DNA from: Bryobacterales bacterium
GTDB lineage: Bacteria; Acidobacteriota; Terriglobia; Bryobacterales; Bryobacteraceae
Assembly: GCA_020852755.1 (NCBI GenBank)
Contig: JADZAF010000231.1
Span: forward strand, 1-64,000
Direction of reading: 5' to 3'
Length of the DNA: 64,000 nucleotides
Below the pieces are notes generated by a model that saw only the letters and a list, made by a program, of their open reading frames with translations, was not told the origin of the DNA and ran no database searches. Shown here one piece after another: positions 33,784 to 42,635 of this stretch (within the stretch, counting starts at the first letter, position 1; every line of letters begins with the position of its first letter). Both the position numbers and the translations under genes were made by a program.

Positions 33784-34802
33784 GAAAAATCCGGGTCGGC
33801 GTCGTGGGCGCCGGCATCATGGGGCAGCAGTACGCGCGCATCTACGGCTGCCACCCGCTGGCGGAGGTCACCGCCATCGCCAGCCGCGGCGAAAAGCGTC
33901 TGAATGAGACCGCGGACAAGTTGGGGATTCCAGCACGCTATACCGATTTCGGCAGGATGCTGGCGGAGGCGCCGCTGGACGCGGTCTGCGTGGCCACGCC
34001 CGACTACGCCCACTTCCCTTACGTGAAGGCCGCGCTCGAGGCCGGCAAGCACGTGCTCTGCGAAAAACCTTTTACCACCGATCTGGGCGAAGCCGACGAA
34101 CTGCTGGCGCTGAGCCGCGGCCGCCCGCAACTGAAACTCCAGGTCGCCTACAATCATCGCTGGCTGAACTCCTACTACCACGGCTTCGCGGCCATCCGGA
34201 ACGGCTCGATCGGCAAACCCCTGGCCGGCTTCGCCCGCAAGAACGACACCATCTGGGTGGCGTCCGAGATGATCGATTGGGCCGCCAGGACCACCCCCAT
34301 GCACTTCCTCGGGTCGCACGATATCGACCTGATGCGCTGGTTCTTCGGCAGCGAACCGGTTGAGGTGAGGGCCTACGGGGCGAAGAGCGTGCTGGCCGGG
34401 CGGGGTATCGATACTTACGACGTGATCCAGGCGCAGGTGAAATTCTCGGGCGGCGAATTCGCCACCTTCGAAGCGGCCTGGATCTACCCCAACACGTTCC
34501 CCACCATCGTGGATTCCTTCGTCGAGGTGCTGGGCGCTTCCGGCCACCTGCACTTCGACCGCAAGCGCGAGTCCATCGAGATGAGCACGCCCGCGGGCTT
34601 CACCTTTCCCAAGACCCTGCTTGCCCATGACACCTTCGGCAAGCTGCGCGGCGCGTTCGTCGAATGCCTGGGCGATTTCCTGGACGCCATTCTGAAGGAC
34701 GAGGAGCCCAAGGTGACTGCCTTCGACGGCCGGCAGGTGACCGCCGTGCTGGACGCAGTGACGCGATCGCTCGAATCCGGGGCCGCCGCCGGGGTGCGCT
34801 GA
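33780..34802 (+). CDS. Gfo/Idh/MocA family oxidoreductase
   Basis: The ATG overlaps the previous stop; 340 residues. The Rossmann motif is VGVVGAGIMGQQYA at the N-terminus, the EKP motif is CEKPF near residue 100, and the C-terminal substrate domain has YNHRWLNSYY and HFLGSHDIDLMRWFFG with the conserved HDID-type segment. It should oxidise or reduce a sugar or inositol-like substrate with NAD(P) in the cytoplasm. It is in a glycan operon between the ceramidase-like gene and a symporter. Confidence 0.93.
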   Translation: MRKIRVGVVGAGIMGQQYARIYGCHPLAEVTAIASRGEKRLNETADKLGIPARYTDFGRMLAEAPLDAVCVATPDYAHFPYVKAALEAGKHVLCEKPFTTDLGEADELLALSRGRPQLKLQVAYNHRWLNSYYHGFAAIRNGSIGKPLAGFARKNDTIWVASEMIDWAARTTPMHFLGSHDIDLMRWFFGSEPVEVRAYGAKSVLAGRGIDTYDVIQAQVKFSGGEFATFEAAWIYPNTFPTIVDSFVEVLGASGHLHFDRKRESIEMSTPAGFTFPKTLLAHDTFGKLRGAFVECLGDFLDAILKDEEPKVTAFDGRQVTAVLDAVTRSLESGAAAGVR

Positions 34803-34805
34803 GGC

Positions 34806-36587
34806 ATGAACCGCACCCTGGTCCTGGCCGACCACATCGTCATCGCCGGCTACTTCGTTCTGCTGGCCTGCATCGGCGTCTACTTCTGGCGCCGGATGCG
34901 CCATGTAGGCGACCTGTTCACCGGTGGAAACCGCATCCCCTGGTGGCTGGCCGGGGTTTCCTTCTACCTGACGGCGTACAGCGCCTTCATGTTCGTGGCC
35001 TACTCCGAAATGGCCTACCGCTACGGCCTGGTGGCGGTAACTCTGGGGTGGAGTTCAGCCGTCGCCATGGCGGTGGGCACCTGGTTGCTGGCCGGACGCT
35101 GGCGCCGGGCGCGCATCATCAGCCCGGTGGAGTTCCTGGAGGCGCGTTACAGCCCGCAGATCCGGCAGGCCCTGGCCTGGGCCGGGCTGCCATTGAAGCT
35201 GGCCGACGACGGTTTGAAGATCTACGCCACGGGCATCTTCGTCTCCGTGGGCATGGGCTACGATCTGAAACTCAGCGTCATCGTCTGCGGCATCATGATG
35301 ACGCTCTATACCTTCATGGGCGGGCTGTGGGCCGTCGTGGTGACCGACTACGTGCAGTTCGTCATCCTCACGCTGGGTGTGGCCGTGCTGTTCCCGCTGG
35401 TGTTTTCGCAGATGGGCGGAGTGGCGGCAGGCTTCGAGACGCTGGCCCGGGAAACGCCTTCCGGGTTTCTCTCCCCCGTGAACGCGCCCTTCTCGCTGCT
35501 CTACGTGTTCGCGTTCTATCTGCTGGTGCTGCTCAGCTACAACGGCAACTGGGCCTTCGCGCAGAAATTCTACAGCGTGCGCAACGAGCGCGAATCGCGC
35601 AAGGCCGGCCTTCTGGCCACCTTCTTGAAGATCGCCGGCCCGCCGCTGTTCATCCTGCCCGCCATGGCCGCGCGCCATTTGATGCCGGAACTGGCCGAAC
35701 CGCCCAACTCGCCGCAATTTACCTACGCGGCGCTGGCGCTTCGCTATCTTCCGGCCGGCATGATGGGCCTCATGATCGCGGCCATGTTCTCCGCCACCAT
35801 GTCCACGCTGAGCGGCGATTTCAACGTCATCGCCAGTGTGCTCACCCAGGACATCTACCACCGCCTGCTGGACAGGAACGCGTCGCAGCGGCGGCTGGTG
35901 CTGGTAGGGCGTCTGGCCACGCTGCTGGTGGGCGCGATCACGGTAGGCATCGGGGTCTACCTGGTGACCACCGCGCGGCGCGGCCTGTTTGAGATCATGG
36001 TCACGCTGTTCGGGCTGTTCGTGGGCCCCATGCTGATACCGATGCTGGCCGGGTTGCTGACCCGGAAAGTCACCTGGCGCGGGGCGGCGGCGGGCATCGC
36101 TTCGGGATTCAGCTGCGGGATCGGAATGTACCTGCTGAAGACACTGGTCCTGGCCCAAAGGCCGGGCATGGATCCCAACTGGCTGCGCTACGATTACGAA
36201 GCCGTCAGTATCCTGGCCAACTTCACAGCCACCCTGTTGGGAATGGCCGTGGCCACCTGGCTGGAGAAGCCCAGCGACGCGGAGCGCGCCCGCATCGACA
36301 GTTTCTTCGCCCGCCTGGCCACCCCCATCGAACCGGCGGCGCAGAAACCCGGCGAAGCGTTTTCGCCCTTCTACATCATCGGCTGGATCACCATCGGCGT
36401 GGGCGCGGTTCTGGCGGTGGCCGGCATGACGGTGGCGGCCGGAAGCGGCCGCAACATCAACCTGGGCGTAGGGGGGCTGCTGTGCCTGACGGGCGCCGCT
36501 TTCCACGTGCTGAACCGCAGGTTCCTCCGCATGCAAGCGGAGGCCCTGCCACCCCCGCAATCGACCGCCGGCACGCCCGGCGCCTGA
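34806..36587 (+). CDS. sodium:solute symporter (SSS family)
   Basis: The 593-residue protein starts 3 bp after the dehydrogenase stop. It has about 13-14 membrane helices and SSS-family sequences: DLFTGGNRIPWWLAGVSFY, YSAFMFVAYSEMAYRYG, YTFMGGLWAVVVTDYVQF and MIAAMFSATMSTLSGDFNV, where the Ser/Thr-rich region fits the sodium site. The last part has PGMDPNWLRYDYEAVSIL and a cytoplasmic loop before the final helices. It probably imports the sugar or uronic acid released by the exported enzymes of this operon. The exact substrate is unknown. Confidence 0.92.
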   Translation: MNRTLVLADHIVIAGYFVLLACIGVYFWRRMRHVGDLFTGGNRIPWWLAGVSFYLTAYSAFMFVAYSEMAYRYGLVAVTLGWSSAVAMAVGTWLLAGRWRRARIISPVEFLEARYSPQIRQALAWAGLPLKLADDGLKIYATGIFVSVGMGYDLKLSVIVCGIMMTLYTFMGGLWAVVVTDYVQFVILTLGVAVLFPLVFSQMGGVAAGFETLARETPSGFLSPVNAPFSLLYVFAFYLLVLLSYNGNWAFAQKFYSVRNERESRKAGLLATFLKIAGPPLFILPAMAARHLMPELAEPPNSPQFTYAALALRYLPAGMMGLMIAAMFSATMSTLSGDFNVIASVLTQDIYHRLLDRNASQRRLVLVGRLATLLVGAITVGIGVYLVTTARRGLFEIMVTLFGLFVGPMLIPMLAGLLTRKVTWRGAAAGIASGFSCGIGMYLLKTLVLAQRPGMDPNWLRYDYEAVSILANFTATLLGMAVATWLEKPSDAERARIDSFFARLATPIEPAAQKPGEAFSPFYIIGWITIGVGAVLAVAGMTVAAGSGRNINLGVGGLLCLTGAAFHVLNRRFLRMQAEALPPPQSTAGTPGA

Positions 36588-36595
36588 CAAACCCT

Positions 36596-39500
36596 ATGAA
36601 AAAGAAGCACTGGCTGACCGAAACCGTACTTCTGGCCTTGATGGCCGCAGCAGGCCTGGCCGCACCGAAACCGGTGCTGGAGCCCTTTACCCTGCGACAG
36701 GATTTTCAGGAGAATACCCTGGGCCAGTGGGCCAGTTACCCACCGGTGCAGGACGTGGGCTACGAGCCGTCCCTCTCTCCCACCTCGGAGTTCGGGGCTC
36801 CCGGCGGGCGCTCGCTGATGCGCATCGTCCGGCCGGTCTGGCCGGGGCCTTTCCGCTTCGGTTTCATCCGCCGTATGGACGCCGCTTCCTCAGCCTCCAC
36901 GCGGATCGGCTTCTCTTTCCTCCTGAAGCCGGCCAGGAAAGGTGACCGCATCGAGATCGGCATTGCGGGAGGCGACGGCCGCCAGTACACGGCGTTCAGC
37001 GAGGTCGCGGGAAACGGCTGGAGGCGCGCCGAAGCGGTCTTTCCCACACTGCCGGAAGGCATCGAAATCGAAGCGGTCTACATTGTGGCGGCGGTGAGCC
37101 AGGGCGACCCCGATACCGACCATCGCTTCCTGATCGACGATTTCACCTTGCAGGCCTCCCGCGAGTCGCGCTTCACTATCACCACTCCGCGCAGCGTAGC
37201 CATCTTCCCCTGGAAGCCCCTGGTCAGCGCCCGGATCTACCAGCCCGGGGAAACGATCCGCATCCAGGCATCCGCCGGTGTGCCGTTGAAGAACTCCGAG
37301 TGCGTTCTGAAGGACCAGGACGGGCGCCCGGTGGCTCGCGGCGCGGCCGGCAGCTTCAGCCACACGGTGGCGGCTTCCGGCCCTACCGGAGTGTGGCGCG
37401 CGGAGCTGCGCGGAACCGCGAGCGACGGGCGTGAGATCCGCACCGATCTCCGCCTCATCGTGCGGCCCCGCCAGGCGGCGCATCCGCGCCTGTACTTCGA
37501 CGCGGGCAGCCGCGAACGCCTGGCCGCCCGGGCCCGCGACCCGCGCACTGCTTCCGTCTGGGCCGCTCTCATGAAGACCGCCCGGAGTTCCCGGACATCC
37601 GGACCGGTAGCCCACGGCGGCGCCATCTTCGCCATGCTCGACAAAGTACATCTGCTGCCCACCCTGCCCGGCTACTTCCATCTGCTGAACCGCGCCGCTT
37701 CGCGCATTCTCTACAACTCGCTGGCGGCCTGGGTGGAGGGCGACACCGAGGCGCGCGATGCGGCCAAGGGGGCCTTGCTCGACGTGGCCCGCTGGGAGCT
37801 GTGGGCTCCACCGTGGTTCGAGGCGCACGGCCAGCACACCTACTACCCGGCCGGACAGCTCAGCTCGGACGTGGCCCTGGCCTACGACCTGCTGTACCAC
37901 GATCTGTCGGAATCCGAACGGCGGCTGGTCCGCGCCGCCCTGGCCGGCCGCGGCATCGAACGCACCTTCCGCGAATACGTCTACGACAACCGGATCATGG
38001 TCAACACCAGCAACTGGCTGGGCCACACCGTAGGCGGGGCCATCCTTGCGGCCGCCGCCATCCAGGATGACGAAGACCACCCGGAACTGGCCGTCTGGCT
38101 GGGCGGGCTGCTCTTGAAGATGGAAGACCACCTGGCCGCCAGCTACCTGGACGACGGCAGCTACGGTGAGGGCATCAGCTACCAGGAGTTCGACATGCTG
38201 ACCACCACGACCGCGCTCACGGCGCTGGAGCGGGTCTACGGCATCGATTACTGGAAGCGCTCGCACATCCTCAAGTCGCTCACCTTTCCCCTCTACACGC
38301 TGGCGGAGCCGGTCAGCGCGGGTTTCGACATGGGCGACAGCCATTCGCCTTCGGGCTACACCAGCGCCCCGATCGTGGCGCGCTCCGGCGATCCGGTGCT
38401 GCGCTGGTATTACGACCGCTTCACCCACCGCTCGCTGCTCGACTTCCTCTTCTTCCCCGAATCCGGCGAGGCGCGCCCGCCCACGGCGCTGCCGCCGTCG
38501 CGCGTCTTCGACAGAAAAGGCAATGTCGTGTTTCGTTCCGGGTGGGGCGCCGACGACTCCATCCTGCTGTTTCGCGCCGGACCGAATTTCAATCACAACC
38601 ACGCCGACCAGGGCTCGTTCCTTCTGCGGGCGCTGGGCGAGAACTTCGCCGTGGAGGCCGGGTCGGCGGACTACTATAAAGATCCCTATTACGGCAACTT
38701 CTTCTCGCAGGCCGCCGGGCACAACACCATCCTGGTGGACGGCAATCCGGCCAGCCAGGAGGTGGCGGACACTCCCCAGTTCGCCGCGCTCAATGCTCAT
38801 CCGCGCCTGCTGGACGCGGTGACCAGCAGCTTTCACGACGCCCTGGGAGCGGAGATCGCCCCGGTCTACCGCGACCGCCTGGAGCGCTTCACCCGCCGCA
38901 TCGTGTACGTCAAGCCGCGCTACTTCGTGATCCATGACCAGTTGGCGGCGAAGGGCGGGCAGGCCCGCTACGACTGGCTGCTCCACGTCAACGACCGCAG
39001 CCGGTTCTCGATCACGCCGGGCCGGGCCCTGTATCGGGCGGAGAAGGCGGCCATGGACGTCCGGATCTTCGAGCCGTCCTCCGCGGAGATCAAGCTGCAC
39101 GACGGGCATCTGCGGTACTCGGTTTTCAATCCGGCCAGCCCCGATAAGGTGCCGGGACAGCCAGGCGTGCTGGCGGTGGCCGCGGGCCCGGCCGCCGCGG
39201 CTCAGTTCCTGGTGGTCGTGGCGCCGGCAAGAACGCCGGAAGCAGCCGCGACGGTTGCCGGGGCTCTGCGGAGCGTGAGCGGAGCGGGCTGCACCGGGGT
39301 GGCGGGCGGCAGCGACCTGGTGATGTTTCGCACGGGGGCGGGCGAGTGCCGCTACCAGGACTGGGTCACGGACGCGGCGGCATGGACATCCACCGCCGAC
39401 GTCCTCTCGGGCGAGATCGCCACCCGCATCGCGCGGGGCGGTGAAACCCTGTTCTCGAGCGACCGGCCGGTGAGCTTCGCCGCCCGCGTGGGCGCCCAAT

Positions 39501-39610
39501 CCATCACCCTGGCGACGGTGTCCGAGGGCGAGGCGCGCCTGCGCATCCACGGCGCCGCCGTGACCGTCCCCGCGGGCCGGCACGAGACCACGCTGCGGAG
39601 ATCGCAATGA
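36596..39610 (+). CDS. exported heparinase II/III-like polysaccharide lyase
   Basis: ATG 36596 is used because a signal peptide follows (ETVLLALMAAAGLAAP); 1004 residues. N-terminal beta domains (about 25-300) precede an (alpha/alpha) toroid, which has VNTSNWLGHTVGGAILAAA and DDGSYGEGISYQEFDM. The C-terminal beta-sandwich has the heparinase II/III signature: FNHNHADQGSFLL, FAVEAGSADYYKDPYYGNFF and AGHNTILVDG. These enzymes cleave uronic-acid polysaccharides by beta-elimination. The N-terminal part is longer than usual. The substrate may be a heparin-like glycan, alginate or ulvan-type polymer. It is co-transcribed with a symporter and hydrolases. Confidence 0.9.
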   Translation: MKKKHWLTETVLLALMAAAGLAAPKPVLEPFTLRQDFQENTLGQWASYPPVQDVGYEPSLSPTSEFGAPGGRSLMRIVRPVWPGPFRFGFIRRMDAASSASTRIGFSFLLKPARKGDRIEIGIAGGDGRQYTAFSEVAGNGWRRAEAVFPTLPEGIEIEAVYIVAAVSQGDPDTDHRFLIDDFTLQASRESRFTITTPRSVAIFPWKPLVSARIYQPGETIRIQASAGVPLKNSECVLKDQDGRPVARGAAGSFSHTVAASGPTGVWRAELRGTASDGREIRTDLRLIVRPRQAAHPRLYFDAGSRERLAARARDPRTASVWAALMKTARSSRTSGPVAHGGAIFAMLDKVHLLPTLPGYFHLLNRAASRILYNSLAAWVEGDTEARDAAKGALLDVARWELWAPPWFEAHGQHTYYPAGQLSSDVALAYDLLYHDLSESERRLVRAALAGRGIERTFREYVYDNRIMVNTSNWLGHTVGGAILAAAAIQDDEDHPELAVWLGGLLLKMEDHLAASYLDDGSYGEGISYQEFDMLTTTTALTALERVYGIDYWKRSHILKSLTFPLYTLAEPVSAGFDMGDSHSPSGYTSAPIVARSGDPVLRWYYDRFTHRSLLDFLFFPESGEARPPTALPPSRVFDRKGNVVFRSGWGADDSILLFRAGPNFNHNHADQGSFLLRALGENFAVEAGSADYYKDPYYGNFFSQAAGHNTILVDGNPASQEVADTPQFAALNAHPRLLDAVTSSFHDALGAEIAPVYRDRLERFTRRIVYVKPRYFVIHDQLAAKGGQARYDWLLHVNDRSRFSITPGRALYRAEKAAMDVRIFEPSSAEIKLHDGHLRYSVFNPASPDKVPGQPGVLAVAAGPAAAAQFLVVVAPARTPEAAATVAGALRSVSGAGCTGVAGGSDLVMFRTGAGECRYQDWVTDAAAWTSTADVLSGEIATRIARGGETLFSSDRPVSFAARVGAQSITLATVSEGEARLRIHGAAVTVPAGRHETTLRRSQ

Positions 39611-40797
39611 GGCGGCGGGAACTGCTGCAGGCCGCGGCTATCCCGGCCATCCAGCGGCCCAAGCCCAAGAGCGAGTACGACTACGTGGACTGGGACTGGG
39701 AGCGCTGGCGGCAGATTACCGGCGAACGCCGGCCCGCCGTCACTTCGGATCAATCGGGCAAGGCCGAACTGGCGGCCCTGGTTCCCCGCAACGGCACGCT
39801 GGCCGGATGGCAGGCAAGCCGGCAGGCCATCCAGCACGTGCTGGGCGTTTTCCTGGGCGCTCCGCCGCAGTCCAAGCCGAAACCGGCCGCCAGAGTGCTG
39901 GAGGAAACGCGCCAGGAGGGTTACACCCGGCGCAAGATCGCCTATGAGAGCGAACCGGGCGAGATGGTGCCCGCCTACCTGCTGGTTCCCGATGGCCTGC
40001 GCGGCCGGGCGCCTGCGGTTCTTTGCCCGCACCAGACCATACAGGCGGGCAAGAAATCGCCCGCGGGCCTGGCCGACGACCCGCAGCAGCACACCGCGCT
40101 GGAACTGGTGAAGCGCGGTTACGTCACCTTCACCTGGGACGCGCTCTGCTTCGGCGAGCGGCACGACTTCGCCACCGGACATTATGGCGAGGCCATGCCG
40201 TTCTACCGCAAGCACCCGCGCTGGTCGCTGCTGGGCAAGATGGTGTGGGACCTGAGCCGCGGCATCGATTACCTGGAGACGCTCGACTTCGTCGACGCCC
40301 GGCGCATCGGCTCCATCGGCCACTCGCACGGCGGCTACACGACGCTGGCCGGAATGGCGCTGGACGCGCGCATTGCGGCGGGCGCCAGCAACTGCGGCCT
40401 GGATACCTTCCGCCTCGACGGCAACACCTTCCGCTGGTCGCGCGCCACGGCCCTGCTGCCGCGGCTCGGCTTCTACATTTCGAGCCCGTATATCAACATG
40501 GATTCCTACCGCGCGACGCCGGATTCCGAGGTGGTCCAGACGCCTTTCGACATGCACCAACTGGTGGCTCTCGCCGCCCCGCGCCCCCTGCTGCTGACCA
40601 CGTCCGACGAGGATTTCGTCTTTCCCAACGGCGGCTGGAGCGCACGGCAGACCGTGATGCGTCTGGAGCCGCTGTACGCGCTGTACAAGCACCCGGAGCG
40701 CCTGGCCGCGCATTACTTCCGGGGCGGGCACGGGTTCCCCACGGACGTGCGCGGGCGGGCCTACGCCTGGCTCGACCGTTGGCTCAAGCAGTCGTAA
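39607..40797 (+). CDS. alpha/beta hydrolase (acetyl xylan esterase/dienelactone hydrolase-like)
   Basis: The ATG overlaps the lyase stop by 4 bp; 396 residues. The nucleophile elbow is IGHSHGG (Ser240), with a later Asp in TTSDEDFVFP and His in GGHGFP near 376 as the other triad members. MVPAYLLVPDGLRGRAPAV is typical of the Abhydrolase_7/BAAT-like esterases that act on carbohydrate. The N-terminus (MRRRELLQAAAIPAIQ) is weakly Tat-like and it may be exported. It probably removes acetyl or other ester groups from the glycan before or after lyase action, an inference from the operon. Confidence 0.85.
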   Translation: MRRRELLQAAAIPAIQRPKPKSEYDYVDWDWERWRQITGERRPAVTSDQSGKAELAALVPRNGTLAGWQASRQAIQHVLGVFLGAPPQSKPKPAARVLEETRQEGYTRRKIAYESEPGEMVPAYLLVPDGLRGRAPAVLCPHQTIQAGKKSPAGLADDPQQHTALELVKRGYVTFTWDALCFGERHDFATGHYGEAMPFYRKHPRWSLLGKMVWDLSRGIDYLETLDFVDARRIGSIGHSHGGYTTLAGMALDARIAAGASNCGLDTFRLDGNTFRWSRATALLPRLGFYISSPYINMDSYRATPDSEVVQTPFDMHQLVALAAPRPLLLTTSDEDFVFPNGGWSARQTVMRLEPLYALYKHPERLAAHYFRGGHGFPTDVRGRAYAWLDRWLKQS

Positions 40798-40828
40798 GGG
40801 GCGGCCGCCCGCCGGAGGTTGGCTGACT

Positions 40829-41683
40829 ATGCGCTTGCTGCGCTTTTTCGATGAAGACGGAACGGTTCACCTCGGAGCGCGGTCCGGAGATACCGTGCTC
40901 GACCTAGGCCATCGCAGCCCGCTGGCGGTCGCCGGCCCGGAGGACTTCTCCGGCGCGCGCCGGGTTCCCGCGGCCGGCCTGCGCCTGGATGCTCCCATTC
41001 GGGAAGTGCCCAAGCTGCTCGCGCTGGCCGGCAATTACCGCAAGCACATCGAGGAGAGCGGCCTGGCACGGGACGCGGCTGGGCCGATCATGACGCCCCA
41101 GGTCTTCTGGAAACCTTCGACCGCGATCAACGCGCCGGACGGGGCCATTCCGCTGCGGCCGCACAACGTGTTCCTCGACTGGGAAGCCGAACTGGCGGTG
41201 ATCATCGGACGCCGCGCCAAGGACCTCTCCGAATCCGATGCCATGGCGTGCGTCTTCGGCTACTCCGTGATCAATGACATCAGCGAGCGTCGCTTCAATT
41301 CGAGGATCGAGCACCGCAGGCTGAGGGAATCGGACCGGTTCTTCGACTGGCTCATGGGCAAGTGGTTCGACGGCTCCGCGCCGCTGGGTCCCGAGATTGT
41401 GACCGCGGACGAGATCCCCGATCCGCACAACCTCGACATTCGCCTGTGGCTTAACGGAGAACTCATGCAGAACTCCAACACCCGGCACATGATCTTCAGC
41501 ATCCCGAAGACCATCGCCGCCATCACCGCGGTGTTGACGCTGGAGCCGGGGGACATCATCGCCATGGGCACCCCGGAAGGCGTGGGCCATGCGAGGGGCG
41601 TCTCACTCCAGCCCGGCGACCGGATACGGGCCGAGATCGAAGGCATCGGGGCGCTGGAGAATGTGGTTTCCGAGTCCCGGTGA
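40829..41683 (+). CDS. fumarylacetoacetate hydrolase family protein
   Basis: ATG 40829 has GGAGG upstream; 284 residues. FAH-family features are LALAGNYRKHIEES, DWEAELAVIIG (metal-binding acids), GYSVINDISER and IIAMGTPEGVGHARG. Such enzymes cleave or decarboxylate acylpyruvates or dehydrate 2-keto-3-deoxy sugar acids. The place directly after the glycan operon suggests a role in breakdown of sugar acids, such as 2-keto-3-deoxy acids. Its last 81 bp overlap the end of the lipoprotein gene on the other strand. Confidence 0.9.
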   Translation: MRLLRFFDEDGTVHLGARSGDTVLDLGHRSPLAVAGPEDFSGARRVPAAGLRLDAPIREVPKLLALAGNYRKHIEESGLARDAAGPIMTPQVFWKPSTAINAPDGAIPLRPHNVFLDWEAELAVIIGRRAKDLSESDAMACVFGYSVINDISERRFNSRIEHRRLRESDRFFDWLMGKWFDGSAPLGPEIVTADEIPDPHNLDIRLWLNGELMQNSNTRHMIFSIPKTIAAITAVLTLEPGDIIAMGTPEGVGHARGVSLQPGDRIRAEIEGIGALENVVSESR

Positions 41684-42472
41684 GAAGATGTCCCCGGCCG
41701 CCGGAACCGGAATCAGGTTGACGAAACACCAGGGCGAGGGCAACGGATCGCAGGCCTGGAGCCAGTAATACGGATTCGGCCGTCCCTGAAGGCTGGCCTC
41801 GATGAGCCGTTCGAGCACGCTGCGCGCCGGTTCGTCGCGGGCCGCAAAGAACACCTCCTCCAATCCCCACGGAACGCCGGCAACGAACGACTGGCAGCAG
41901 TTCACCCGCAGCCCGGTTTGTGCGGACAGCGACTCCGCCATCAGCCGGGCCGACTCGGCGAGGGGCCGTTTGCCGGCCGGGATGGTGACGCGCCGGTCGA
42001 GCAGCGGCACGATCTTGACCGATCGGCCGAACTGATCGCGCGCGTGGGTGGGAACAAGGGTGAAGGAGCGGTTTCCGGCCTCCAGCCGGTATGCGAAGGA
42101 GAAGCGGGCATTGGCTTGCGCAACCAGGCTCTCCAGCAGGGCGCGAACATTCCGCGGAGAGCCGCCGGGCCGCAGGGCGAATTCCACTTCCAGACGGCCC
42201 CCGCGCGGCACCAGAATCCGCCGCCTCGGATTCGGAACACGTGAAACCTCTTCGGTCACGTCCTTCACGTCGTCCTTGTGGATGTAGGGAGGGTCCTCCA
42301 CATTCACCCGCAGGCCGAACTGCGTTGCCAGCGCCTGAGCCGCGGCATGCAGCGGACGCGGGCTATCGGAAACCAGCCGCGCGCGCGAGCCCTCGCGCTC
42401 CACGCGCGCTTCGGGTGATGGCGCCGCGGCAAGCGCGCACCCGGCTACGGCCAGCGAAAACCAGCGCAGCAC
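41603..42472 (-). CDS. predicted lipoprotein of unknown function
   Basis: A GTG at 42472 gives 289 residues that begin with a lipoprotein signal (LRWFSLAVAGC, lipobox VAGC). An upstream ATG at 42619 would add a compositionally poor stretch. The mature protein has two similar-looking alpha/beta blocks (PLHAAAQALATQFGLRVNVED and PLAESARLMAESLSAQTGLRV), with later Cys pairs (NCCQSFV, ACDPLPSPWC). The first block has some likeness to STN/secretin N0-type folds, but I do not assign it. The end overlaps the FAH gene by 81 bp. It lies close to a ThuA-like gene on the same strand. Confidence 0.6.
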   Translation of the reverse strand: MLRWFSLAVAGCALAAAPSPEARVEREGSRARLVSDSPRPLHAAAQALATQFGLRVNVEDPPYIHKDDVKDVTEEVSRVPNPRRRILVPRGGRLEVEFALRPGGSPRNVRALLESLVAQANARFSFAYRLEAGNRSFTLVPTHARDQFGRSVKIVPLLDRRVTIPAGKRPLAESARLMAESLSAQTGLRVNCCQSFVAGVPWGLEEVFFAARDEPARSVLERLIEASLQGRPNPYYWLQACDPLPSPWCFVNLIPVPAAGDIFSPGLGNHILQRPDAFDLGPYPVAGLE

Positions 42473-42499
42473 CTGAAATTGGACGCCGCGAGCCGCCCG

Positions 42500-42625
42500 G
42501 CGGTTCCCCGCTTCACCGATCGTCTGGGCCCGATGAGCGTCGGCGAGCGCAGGCAGCCACCGGCAAGCGGTTGTCTGTGCCCGCGGCTCGGAAGCCGCGC
42601 GGGCCGCAGGCCGATGCATCCCGTC
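42500..42625. repeat. possible copy of dispersed intergenic repeat
   Basis: The gap between the ThuA-like gene and the lipoprotein gene contains CGCGGCTCGGAA (42582-42593), the reverse complement of the TTCCGAGCCGCG core found at 4313-4324. Around it lie short inverted segments (GCGGCTCGGAAGCCGCG forms a 6-bp-armed hairpin). The remaining sequence is too diverged to align by eye. Confidence 0.35.
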
Positions 42626-42635
42626 TGTCCCGGGT

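Noticed and set aside
36890-39607. 905-codon open frame antisense to the heparinase-like gene
   Set aside because: GC-rich codon use leaves long antisense frames open; the translation has no recognisable domains, while the plus frame has a clear lyase signature.
41603-42472. TonB-receptor/secretin STN domain in the lipoprotein
   Set aside because: There is a faint likeness of one helix-strand block to STN-type folds, but no receptor or secretin part follows and the likeness is too weak to state as a domain.
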